The position numbers were made by a program, and so were the translations under genes. This document shows, piece after piece, positions 1 through 7,456 of a stretch of 64,000 nucleotides of DNA. Within the stretch, counting starts at the first letter, position 1. The number at the start of each line of letters is the position of its first letter. The stretch comes from Streptomyces bicolor (GTDB taxonomy: Bacteria > Actinomycetota > Actinomycetes > Streptomycetales > Streptomycetaceae): the NCBI RefSeq assembly GCF_000719285.1, contig NZ_JOFS01000020.1, forward strand, positions 124,001 to 188,000, written 5' to 3'. The notes under the pieces were generated by a model, which was not told the origin of the DNA, ran no database searches, and saw nothing but the letters and a program-made list of their open reading frames with translations.

Positions 1-94
1 CCCGGCCTACGATGACCCCCGAGTCACCGATCAGCCGATCACCCGCGCCCGCCGCCCCACACCCGGCCGCGGACGCCGTTCCCGGGGAGGAACC

Positions 95-1156
95 TTGACC
101 GACCGTCTCGTCGACGCCCGCGTCCCGCGCGATCTGCACGCCTTCATCGCCGGACTGCCCAAGGCCGAACTGCACGTCCACCACGTCGGCTCCGCCTCCC
201 CCCGCATCGTGGCGGCACTCGCCGCCCGTCACCCCGACTCCAAGGTCCCCACCGACCCGGAGGCCCTGGCCGACTACTTCACGTTCACGGACTTCGCCCA
301 CTTCATCGAGGTGTACCTGTCCGTCGTGGACCTGATCCGCACCCCGGAGGACGTACGGCTGCTGACCTACGAGGTCGCCCGCGACCTGGCCCGGCAGCAG
401 GTGCGCTACGCCGAGCTGACCATCACCCCGTTCTCCTCCACCCGCCGCGGCATCGACGAGGGCTCGTTCATGGACGCGATCGAGGACGCCCGCAAGGCGG
501 CCGAGGCCGAGTTCGGGACCGTACTGCGCTGGTGCTTCGACATCCCCGGCGAGGCGGGGCTCGAAGCCGCCGAGGAGACCGTGCGGCTCGCCACGGACGA
601 CCGGGTGCGCCCGGAGGGCCTGGTCTCCTTCGGGCTCGGCGGGCCCGAGATCGGCGTACCGAGGCCGCAGTTCAAGCCGTACTTCGACCGGGCGATCGCC
701 GCCGGACTGCACTCCGTGCCGCACGCCGGTGAGACCACCGGACCGGAGACGGTCTGGGACGCCCTCACCCACCTGCGCGCGGAGCGCATCGGGCACGGCA
801 CGAGCTCGGCACAGGACCCGAAGCTGCTCGCGCACCTCGCCGAGCACCGGATCCCGCTGGAGGTGTGCCCGACGTCCAACATCGCCACGCGCGCGGTCCG
901 CACCATCGACGAGCACCCGATCAAGGAGTTCGCGAAGGCCGGGATCGTCGTCACCATCAACTCCGACGACCCGCCGATGTTCGGCACGGACCTCAACAAC
1001 GAGTACGCGGTCGCCGCCCGCCTCCTCGACCTCGACGAACGCGGCCTGGCCGACCTGGCCAAGAACGCCGTGGCCGCGTCCTTCCTCGACGAGCCCGGCA
1101 AGGCGCGGATCGAGGCCGAGATCGACACGTACACCGCCGACTGGCTCGCGCCCTGA
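95..1156 (+). CDS. Adenosine deaminase-family protein, probable aminodeoxyfutalosine deaminase
   Basis: Metal-dependent amidohydrolase of the adenosine deaminase fold, 353 aa. Visible are the metal-binding HxH (H27, H29), the HAGE motif (211-214) with catalytic Glu214, the His of RIGHG (H235) and the SDDPPMFGTD block (291-300) with the paired aspartates. The first metal motif reads HVHHVGS rather than the HLHLDG of true adenosine deaminases. This variant is, as I recall, typical of the Streptomyces enzyme that deaminates 6-amino-6-deoxyfutalosine in the futalosine route to menaquinone. The start is TTG with GGGGAGG at 84-90, four bases upstream. The family call is firm. The futalosine substrate is inferred, and an ordinary adenosine deaminase is the alternative. 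Confidence 0.85.
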   Translation: MTDRLVDARVPRDLHAFIAGLPKAELHVHHVGSASPRIVAALAARHPDSKVPTDPEALADYFTFTDFAHFIEVYLSVVDLIRTPEDVRLLTYEVARDLARQQVRYAELTITPFSSTRRGIDEGSFMDAIEDARKAAEAEFGTVLRWCFDIPGEAGLEAAEETVRLATDDRVRPEGLVSFGLGGPEIGVPRPQFKPYFDRAIAAGLHSVPHAGETTGPETVWDALTHLRAERIGHGTSSAQDPKLLAHLAEHRIPLEVCPTSNIATRAVRTIDEHPIKEFAKAGIVVTINSDDPPMFGTDLNNEYAVAARLLDLDERGLADLAKNAVAASFLDEPGKARIEAEIDTYTADWLAP

Positions 1157-1223
1157 CACCGCCACCGACCCACAACCTCGCCGACGGCTCCCCACACCTC
1201 CCGACGGCTCCCCACCCACCACA

Positions 1224-1916
1224 ATGTCCCTCATGCAGAACGTGACCGCCGTCGCCCACCGCGGCGACCCCTACCGCGTCCGCGAGAACACCCTCGACTC
1301 GCTGCGCTCCGCGCTCGAACTGGGCGCGGACGCGGTGGAGATCGACGTACGGCTCACCAGGGACGGCGTGCCCGTGCTGTTGCACGACGACACCCTGAAG
1401 CGGCTGTGGGAGCAGGACCGGCCGCTGCTCGCGCTGTCGGCGGCCGAGGTGCGGGGGCTGACGGCGGGCGGGGTGCCGACGCTTCAGGAGGCGCTGGCGG
1501 TGTGCGACGGGAGCCGGGTGATGCTCGACCTGCCCGGCACCCCCGATGTGAGCGCCGCCCGCCGGGTCGTGGACGTCGTGCGCGAGTGCGGGGCCGAGGA
1601 CCGCGTGTACTACTGCGCGGGCGCCTCCGCGATGCTCGCCGTGCGCGCCGCCGACCCGGCCGCGGAGATCGCCCTGACCTGGACGACGCTGGCGCCACCA
1701 CGGCCCGTGCTGCTGGACGCGGTACGCCCCCGCTGGCTCAACTACCGCTTCGGGCTGGTCGACCACGCCCTCGCCGAGCGCGTCCACCGCGACGGCCACC
1801 TGCTGTCCGTGTGGACCCCGGACACCCGCCGCTCCATGCGCCGCCTGCTGGACGCCGGCGTCGACTCGATCACCACGAACCGGGTGGACGCCCTCCTGGG
1901 CCTGCGCACCGCCTGA
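1224..1916 (+). CDS. Glycerophosphodiester phosphodiesterase
   Basis: A 230 aa GDPD-family TIM-barrel enzyme that would hydrolyse glycerophosphodiesters to glycerol-3-phosphate and an alcohol. The N-terminus has the diagnostic HRG (AHRGDP) and EN (RENTLDS), followed by AVEIDVRLTRDGVPVLLHDD, the Ca/Mg-binding ExD and the HD pair. The C-terminus has SVWTPD and DSITTNR, where the family normally has WTVN and GVDGIITD. There is no signal peptide, so it is cytosolic. ATG at 1224 follows the deaminase stop by 67 bp without a clear Shine-Dalgarno; ATG 1233 in the same frame is an alternative. Length fits small bacterial GDPDs. Confidence 0.88.
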   Translation: MSLMQNVTAVAHRGDPYRVRENTLDSLRSALELGADAVEIDVRLTRDGVPVLLHDDTLKRLWEQDRPLLALSAAEVRGLTAGGVPTLQEALAVCDGSRVMLDLPGTPDVSAARRVVDVVRECGAEDRVYYCAGASAMLAVRAADPAAEIALTWTTLAPPRPVLLDAVRPRWLNYRFGLVDHALAERVHRDGHLLSVWTPDTRRSMRRLLDAGVDSITTNRVDALLGLRTA

Positions 1917-1918
1917 GC

Positions 1919-3592
1919 TCAGGAGCTCCGCACTCGGGACTCCTGCGGCACGGTCGCCGCGTCCGCCGGGGTCGCGCGCGTGACGTACTGCGGGACGGGC
2001 GTGTCGTCCTTACCGGTGTCGCGGACCAGGCCGTAGCGGATCACGCCGTCGGGCGGTCCCAGGTTGATGTCCTTGTTCGCGGCGTCCCAGCTGGAGGGGA
2101 AGACGCTGAGGTTGTAGTCGGCGCCGCTCTCGTTGACGGTGAGGGTGACGCTGCCGTCGAGGTAGAAGTACTCGTTCTGCCACATCTGCTGGGTGCCGGG
2201 CGGCAGGACGGTGTACCCGGTGGTCGTGCTGCCCATGCCGGTGGCAGAGCTGTCGGTGCTGCTGACGCGGTCGTCCATGCGGCGGCCGCCGCCCGAGGCC
2301 ACGTGGAAGAGCTTGCCCTTCAGTCCCGTCCAGGCCGGCATGACGAGGCCGCCCGGCCGGTACTGCGGTGCGATCTGCCAGCGGACGAGGATGTAGCCCT
2401 GGCCGGTGAGCGTGGCGCTGTCGCCGCGGTGGTTCATCACGGCGTGCGCGCCGCCCGTGCTCGTTATGCCGGACTCGGGGCGGTGCGGCAGGGCAGCGGG
2501 CCGGGCGTTCGGGTCGGGCGCCCGGTCGACGGCGTCGACGACCGTGCCGTACAGGTCGGCCTTCCGCGTCGGTGACGGCGACGGTGAGGGCGTCGCCGAC
2601 GGTGACACGCGCGGCGTGGGCGACGGCGGGCGGGGCCGGGCCGTGCTGGCCGCGGTGGGGGCGGCCGCCCGGGGCGGCGGGGCGTCCGGGGCCTGGGTGA
2701 CGACGTACGCGCCGCCCGCGACGATCGTCGCGCCGGCCGTCACCGCGACGGCGGGCTGGGTGAGCGCGGCCACCACCTTGGCCGACCAGCCGACGGACGT
2801 CGCCGCGACCGCCGTCTTGCCGCCGAAGGCCAGGGAGAGGGTGAAGCCGACGGGGATCGGGACGAGCGCGATGCCGACGAGGAGGCGTTCCGCCGGTACG
2901 ACGGCCTCGCGGGTGTCGCCGCAGTAGCCGCAGCCCCTGATGTGCCGGGCCAGCCGCTTGCGCCAGACCGAGTCGGGGCGGCCGCTGAAGCGGGCGGTCA
3001 GCTCGCGCAGGTCGGGGCAGGCGCCGTCCAGGGCCCGGACGATGCCGCGCGCGGTCTCCAGCCGTTCCTTCACCCGCTGGACGCGCACGGCGGCGTGCTG
3101 CCGGCTGATCCCGGCCGCGGCGGCCAGCTCGCGCCGGGTCAGCTCGCCCGCGACCTCCAGCCACCACAGCGACAGCAACTGCCGGTCCTCGTCGTCGAGC
3201 CAGCGCACGGCCTCCGCGACCTCGCGCCGCTGTCCCTCCAACTGGAGCCGCAGCACGGTGAGTTCGGCGAAGTCCGTCGCCTCGTGCGCGGCGGACTCGT
3301 CGAGTTGGACGGGCTGCTTGCGGCGGGCCCGGTCGCGTATCTGCCGCATGGCGATGGCGACGAGCCAGGAGCGGAAGCTGTCCGGGTCCCGCAGCGAGCC
3401 GAGGTTGTCGACGGCACGCAGCATGGTCTCCTGGACGACGTCGTCGACGTCGGCATGGCCGTTCAGGGCGCGTCCGACCACGTTGTAGACGAGCGGAAGC
3501 CAGCCCTCGACCAGTTCGTCCAGCGCATGCCGGTCACCGCCCTGCGCCGCCGCGATGGTGGAGCGCCACTGCCTGCCGGCTGCCTCGTCCAC
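1919..3592 (-). CDS. ECF sigma factor fused to a zinc anti-sigma motif, membrane region and C-terminal sensor-like domain
   Basis: A 557 aa protein. Residues 1-185 are an ECF sigma factor: region 2 with the DVDDVVQETMLRA and DSFRSWL signatures, region 4 helix-turn-helix around RRELAAAAGISRQHA. It continues into HIRGCGYC (H217, C221, C224), the HxxxCxxC motif of zinc anti-sigma factors. Two hydrophobic stretches follow (about 237-257 and 278-299), then a Pro/Ser/Thr-rich linker (about 301-343) and a 210-residue C-terminal domain I do not recognise. One polypeptide therefore carries sigma, anti-sigma-like and membrane parts. GTG at 3592 is preferred because GGAGAGG lies six bases upstream; a longer in-frame start exists at 3613. 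Sigma factors with regulatory extensions are known as one-component regulators. The stimulus is unknown. Confidence 0.88.
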   Translation of the reverse strand: MDEAAGRQWRSTIAAAQGGDRHALDELVEGWLPLVYNVVGRALNGHADVDDVVQETMLRAVDNLGSLRDPDSFRSWLVAIAMRQIRDRARRKQPVQLDESAAHEATDFAELTVLRLQLEGQRREVAEAVRWLDDEDRQLLSLWWLEVAGELTRRELAAAAGISRQHAAVRVQRVKERLETARGIVRALDGACPDLRELTARFSGRPDSVWRKRLARHIRGCGYCGDTREAVVPAERLLVGIALVPIPVGFTLSLAFGGKTAVAATSVGWSAKVVAALTQPAVAVTAGATIVAGGAYVVTQAPDAPPPRAAAPTAASTARPRPPSPTPRVSPSATPSPSPSPTRKADLYGTVVDAVDRAPDPNARPAALPHRPESGITSTGGAHAVMNHRGDSATLTGQGYILVRWQIAPQYRPGGLVMPAWTGLKGKLFHVASGGGRRMDDRVSSTDSSATGMGSTTTGYTVLPPGTQQMWQNEYFYLDGSVTLTVNESGADYNLSVFPSSWDAANKDINLGPPDGVIRYGLVRDTGKDDTPVPQYVTRATPADAATVPQESRVRSS

Positions 3593-3954
3593 GTACGTCC
3601 TCTCCCGGGTCACTTGCTGCCCGTACGCACCATCTCAGCCTGACCTGCGCTGTTGGCTATGTCGGAGATCACATTCCGCTTCCGGGACAGGCGAGGCATG
3701 GGGGTGGCTCCGGGGTGTGGGGACGGAGGGACGCGAGTGGAGACGCGGTGAAGAGGGCGGCGATAACACTTTTTTCGGCGGACGGGGCCCGTAAGGGCGA
3801 TCCCTTACAACTCCCCTGTATCGCCCGGCACTTGGTCGGGGCTCGCTCAGGGGCCGAGCCCCTCCTCGCCGACGATCCGGCCGGGGCCGTACCGCCCGAG
3901 GATGATCACGCACCACCTCTTCACCGGACACCCCGTCGATTTCAGGAGCAGAAG
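3593..3954. other. Divergent intergenic region with a perfect 7-bp inverted repeat
   Basis: About 360 bp between the sigma-fusion gene and the serine hydrolase. It should hold both promoters. It contains a run of six T (near 3770-3776, rare in this genome) followed by GTAAGGG-cgat-CCCTTAC at 3791-3808. I see no convincing ECF-type promoter and no gene. Confidence 0.55.
3791..3808. promoter_or_regulatory. Perfect inverted repeat, candidate operator or hairpin
   Basis: GTAAGGG (3791-3797), four-base loop, CCCTTAC (3802-3808), about 150 bp upstream of the serine hydrolase ATG and 200 bp upstream of the sigma start. It could be a repressor site or a short RNA hairpin. Function is not established. 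Confidence 0.4.
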
Positions 3955-5121
3955 ATGCCCGTACGCCCGCTTCCCGCCCTCCTCACCTCCGCGCTGGCGC
4001 TCACCCTCACCGCGCTGCCGCTGGCCGGGGCGGCCTCCGCGCGGCCAGCGTCGCCATCGTCGTCGTGCTCCGCGCAGGCCATCGAGACCGCACCCTCCAG
4101 CGGGCCCGACGTCAAGGCCCTGTGCGCCGCGCTCGCCGGCCTGCCCGACAAGGACGCGACGGCCGCGCTGATCCGCGTCGGCGGCAAGGGGAGCTGGCAC
4201 GGGGCGGCCGGGGTGCGGGACGTGAGAACCGGGGCGCCCGCGCTGGAGAACGCCCGGTTCCGGGCGGGCTCCTCGACGAAGATCGTGACCGCGGCGATCG
4301 TGCTGCAACTCGCCGCCGAGGGGCGGCTCTCCCTCGACGGCACGGTGCAGCAGTACATGCCGGGCCTGCTCACCGACGACTTCGAGCCCATCACCGTACG
4401 GCAGTTGCTGAACTTCACCAGCGGACTCCAGCCGGGCGCATCCCTCGGCGAGGACGTCGACGACGGCTACGAGCACCGCTTCGAGACGCTGACCCCTGGG
4501 GAGGTGGTGGCCGCGTCGGTCGCCAAGGGCCCCGACCCGGACCACGCGCCCGGCGAGCACCAGCGCTACGGCAACATCCACTACACGGTGCTGGGCATGC
4601 TGATCGAGAAGGTCACCGGCGACTCGTACGCCCACCAGGCGGCCGTACGGATCTTCCGCCCGCTCGGCATGCGGCACACCTCGTTCCCGGCCGGCCCGGA
4701 CCCCCGCATCCACGGGGCGCACAACCGCGGCTACGACTGGATCGACGGCAGGCTGGTCGACGTGACCGAGTGGAACATGTCCGACCGGTTCGCCGCCGGC
4801 GACATGATCTCGACGACGACCGACCTGGAACGGCTGGTGTTCGCCCTGTTCCGCGGCCAGGTGGTGCCCGAGCCGCAGCTGAAGGAGATGTTCACGGTCC
4901 CGGACGTCGAGGGGGCCACCATGGCCGCCGCGCTGGAACGTTACGAGCTGAACGGCAAGGTGATCTGGGGCAAGACGGGCGCCCGCCCCGGCTATCACAC
5001 CGTGGTCGCGGCCACCCGCGACCTCTCCCGCACGGTCGTCTACTCCGTCAACTCCACGGACGCGAAGGGCGACGGCCTGGCCATCGCCCAGCGCTTCGCG
5101 TTCCCGGCGTTCAACCGCTGA
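3955..5121 (+). CDS. Secreted serine hydrolase, beta-lactamase/D-Ala-D-Ala carboxypeptidase family
   Basis: A 388 aa beta-lactamase-fold hydrolase (class C/PBP4* type). ATG 3955 is preceded by AGGAGC at 3944-3949. The protein begins with a Sec signal peptide (LLTSALALTLTALPLAGAASA). Active-site motifs are SxxK (AGSSTK, catalytic Ser and Lys), YxN (YGNIHY) and KTG (WGKTGARPGYH). It likely acts outside the membrane as a DD-carboxypeptidase or esterase; the substrate cannot be told. Its last 11 bp overlap the end of the convergent membrane-protein gene. Confidence 0.9.
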   Translation: MPVRPLPALLTSALALTLTALPLAGAASARPASPSSSCSAQAIETAPSSGPDVKALCAALAGLPDKDATAALIRVGGKGSWHGAAGVRDVRTGAPALENARFRAGSSTKIVTAAIVLQLAAEGRLSLDGTVQQYMPGLLTDDFEPITVRQLLNFTSGLQPGASLGEDVDDGYEHRFETLTPGEVVAASVAKGPDPDHAPGEHQRYGNIHYTVLGMLIEKVTGDSYAHQAAVRIFRPLGMRHTSFPAGPDPRIHGAHNRGYDWIDGRLVDVTEWNMSDRFAAGDMISTTTDLERLVFALFRGQVVPEPQLKEMFTVPDVEGATMAAALERYELNGKVIWGKTGARPGYHTVVAATRDLSRTVVYSVNSTDAKGDGLAIAQRFAFPAFNR

Positions 5122-5647
5122 CGGCGGCGGCAGCGGCCGGAGGTGCCGACTGTTCGGTCAGCGCCTCCAGCCGCTTGATCCTCTGCCGTACGACATACAG
5201 CGGGATCACCCCGAAGACACCGAAGGACATGTCGATCACCGACCACCAGAAGGGGATGTCGCGGATCGGCCCGCAGATCAGGGCGAGCGGGATGATGCCG
5301 GCGCAGGCGATCATCCCGAACTCGACGACCCAGATGTTGCGGACGGGGTCGCGGTACGGGCCGTAGAAGGCGACGGCGATGACGAGGTGGGCGAAGGCCA
5401 GCCAGTCCGTGCCGTACAGGATGAAGGGGTATTCGGCGTCGGCGGTGTCGAGCCCGTGCCGGACGCGCTCGATCCAGTCCATGAGGCCGGGCAGCTGCTC
5501 CGGCACGGACAGGGCGCGCAACAGGTCCTCGGTCCAGCGCAGTTCATGCACGAGGGGGAAGGCCGTGGCGCCGCTGAGCACCAGGCAGACGACGAAGAAG
5601 GCCAACCAGGCGCGGATGCCCTTGAGCAGGGCGGCTCTGTCGCTCAT
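5111..5647 (-). CDS. Four-helix integral membrane protein of unknown function
   Basis: A 178 aa protein with about four transmembrane helices (WLAFFVVCLVLSGATAF, WLAFAHLVIAVAFYG, IACAGIIPLALICG, WWSVIDMSFGVFGVIPLYV) and a soluble loop after the first. I do not recognise a catalytic motif. The ATG lies six bases after a TACGCT -10 element with TTGAAC 16 bases further up, so the message is probably leaderless. A perfect 14-bp palindrome covers the -35 region, suggesting repressor control. The 3' end overlaps the convergent serine hydrolase by 11 bp. Confidence 0.8.
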   Translation of the reverse strand: MSDRAALLKGIRAWLAFFVVCLVLSGATAFPLVHELRWTEDLLRALSVPEQLPGLMDWIERVRHGLDTADAEYPFILYGTDWLAFAHLVIAVAFYGPYRDPVRNIWVVEFGMIACAGIIPLALICGPIRDIPFWWSVIDMSFGVFGVIPLYVVRQRIKRLEALTEQSAPPAAAAAVSG

Positions 5648-5653
5648 GGGGGT

Positions 5654-5681
5654 AGCGTACGCCCTTGTTGAACATGTTCAA
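5654..5681 (-). promoter_or_regulatory. Leaderless promoter of the membrane-protein gene
   Basis: Reading the minus strand: -35 TTGAAC (5681-5676), 16-base spacer, -10 TACGCT (5659-5654), six bases, then ATG at 5647. Both hexamers are close to the housekeeping consensus and the geometry places +1 at the ATG. Confidence 0.7.
5668..5681. promoter_or_regulatory. Perfect 14-bp palindrome overlapping the -35, candidate operator
   Basis: TTGAACATGTTCAA is a perfect palindrome. Its first half is the -35 hexamer of the minus-strand promoter. The length and base composition resemble TetR- or MarR-family operators. The regulator is not adjacent, and the TetR gene at 29.7 kb has no proven link. Confidence 0.65.
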
Positions 5682-5786
5682 AAGTGTGTGCCGTGCGCTG
5701 CCCCGCCCTGACCACCGCGCTGCGGCCGGGGCTGGTCACACGCGCGACGCACCCGCCCTACGATGTCCGCGGCGGACGGAGGAATC

Positions 5787-7139
5787 ATGGGCTGGGACTT
5801 CAGCGAGCGGGCCTACCGAGGCCAGCGGTGGGCGGCGCGTACGGCGTTGGCCTCGGCCGGTCTCGCGGTGCTCGTGCCGCTCGCCTACGGCGGTGTCGGC
5901 GGCGTGCTGCTGCTGGTGGCCGGCGCCGCGGGCCTGGGTCTCAGCGCGGTCGCGGTGTGGTGGACGCTGACCCTGCGCGGGCCGCTGCGCTGGGCGGCGG
6001 CCGTCGTGGCCCTGGCCGTACCGGCCGCCGTCGTCGCACTGTTCGCGGCCACCCTGTTCTGGGCGCTGCTGGCGTCCGTGGCGCTGTGGACGCTGGCCGT
6101 GTGGAGCGGCCGGTACGCGCTGCGGGGCACGGGCAGCACGCGGGTGCGGGTCATGCGGGAGCGCAAGGCGCCGCCGCCGCAGCGGCCGGTCCTCATCATG
6201 AACCCGCGCTCGGGCGGCGGGAAGGTGGTCAGCTTCGCACTCAAGGAGAAGGCCGAACGGCTCGGCGCCCACGTCGTCCTCCTCGACCCGGACCAGCACC
6301 AGGACGTCACCGCCCTGGCCCGCAAGGCCGTGGCGGAGGGCGCGGACCTGCTGGGCGTCGCGGGCGGCGACGGCACGCAGGCGCTGGTCGCGGCCATCGC
6401 CGCCGCGTACGACCTCCCGTTCCTGGTGATCAGCGCGGGCACCCGCAACCACTTCGCCATGGACCTCGGCCTCGACCGCGACGACCCGTCCAGCTGCCTC
6501 GACGCGCTCACCGACGGCGTGGAGCTCCGCGTCGACCTCGGCTACGCGGGCGACCGGCCCTTCGTCAACAACGCCTCCTTCGGGGCGTACGCGGCCATCG
6601 TGCAGAGCCCCTCCTACCGCGACGACAAGATCGGCACCAGCCTGGAGCTGCTGCCCGACCTGCTCAGCCGCCAGCAGGGCCCGCGACTGACGGCCCGGGC
6701 GGCCGGGACGACGCTCGACGCCCCCCATGCCGTGCTGGTCAGCAACAACCCGTACCGCACGGACGACCCCTTCGGGTTCGGCCGCCGCGACCGCCTCGAC
6801 GCCGCCGTTCTCGGTGTCCTCGCCATCAGGGTGGACAGCGCGGCCGATGCCGCCGCACTGATCCTCGACCCCGCGCCGCGCGGCCTCACCATCCTCACCG
6901 CGCCCCACGTCGTCATCGAGGCCGACCGCGCGGAGATCGAGGCCGGCATCGACGGCGAGGCCCTCGTCCTGCCCGCCCCGGTGCACTGCCGCATCATCCC
7001 CGGCGCCCTGCGCGTCCGCGTCCCCCGCAAACGCCCGGGCGTCCCGCAGCGCGGCCCCCGCCTGGACTGGCGCCGGTTGCGCAAGCTGGCGGCGACGGTG
7101 GGGCGTACGGCGGTGCACCGGCGGGGGCCGTTCGTCTGA
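5787..7139 (+). CDS. Diacylglycerol/lipid kinase catalytic-domain protein with N-terminal membrane segments
   Basis: A 450 aa protein. The N-terminal 120 residues hold three or more hydrophobic segments. The rest is a DAGK-type catalytic domain with MNPRSGGGK (nucleotide loop) and GVAGGDGTQ, the GGDGT signature of diacylglycerol, sphingosine and YegS-like kinases. It likely phosphorylates a lipid at the inner membrane; the substrate is unknown. ATG 5787 is chosen over 5763 because GGAGG (5778-5782) precedes it and a TACGAT -10-like box at 5759-5764 would put transcription start beyond 5763. Confidence 0.88.
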   Translation: MGWDFSERAYRGQRWAARTALASAGLAVLVPLAYGGVGGVLLLVAGAAGLGLSAVAVWWTLTLRGPLRWAAAVVALAVPAAVVALFAATLFWALLASVALWTLAVWSGRYALRGTGSTRVRVMRERKAPPPQRPVLIMNPRSGGGKVVSFALKEKAERLGAHVVLLDPDQHQDVTALARKAVAEGADLLGVAGGDGTQALVAAIAAAYDLPFLVISAGTRNHFAMDLGLDRDDPSSCLDALTDGVELRVDLGYAGDRPFVNNASFGAYAAIVQSPSYRDDKIGTSLELLPDLLSRQQGPRLTARAAGTTLDAPHAVLVSNNPYRTDDPFGFGRRDRLDAAVLGVLAIRVDSAADAAALILDPAPRGLTILTAPHVVIEADRAEIEAGIDGEALVLPAPVHCRIIPGALRVRVPRKRPGVPQRGPRLDWRRLRKLAATVGRTAVHRRGPFV

Positions 7140-7456
7140 CGCCGCCGAACTGCCGTGTGACACACGGGATTTGGGTACGCGCCCCGCGACAAGGGAGACC
7201 GACGGGTGGACGGCCGACACACCCGCCATTTGTCACGCCTACGACGAGCACGTCGAGGACGACCGCCGGACACCTTGTCCCTGTCCCTCACCACCTGGAT
7301 CCTCGGCACGCCGCCCGAGGTCCTGGCGTCTCCGCCCTCCTCCGCGACGCCGCCGGCAACCAGAACTTCGAGGCCGCCGAGGTGGCCCGCTGCATCTCCG
7401 CCGGCAGTGCGCCATCGTCTTTCCCGGGGAGACGGACGAAAGGTGTGGCACCCGCC
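7140..7456. other. Intergenic region without a recognisable gene
   Basis: 317 bp between the convergent lipid kinase and polyamine-binding protein genes. Several short frames cross it, but none has a good start, ribosome site or recognisable product. I see no strong terminator hairpin. Confidence 0.5.

Noticed and set aside
7140..7456. A small gene in the gap after the lipid kinase
   Set aside because: The frames have no ribosome site, and the short protein-like stretch (LLRDAAGNQNFEAAEVARC) is not enough to support a call.
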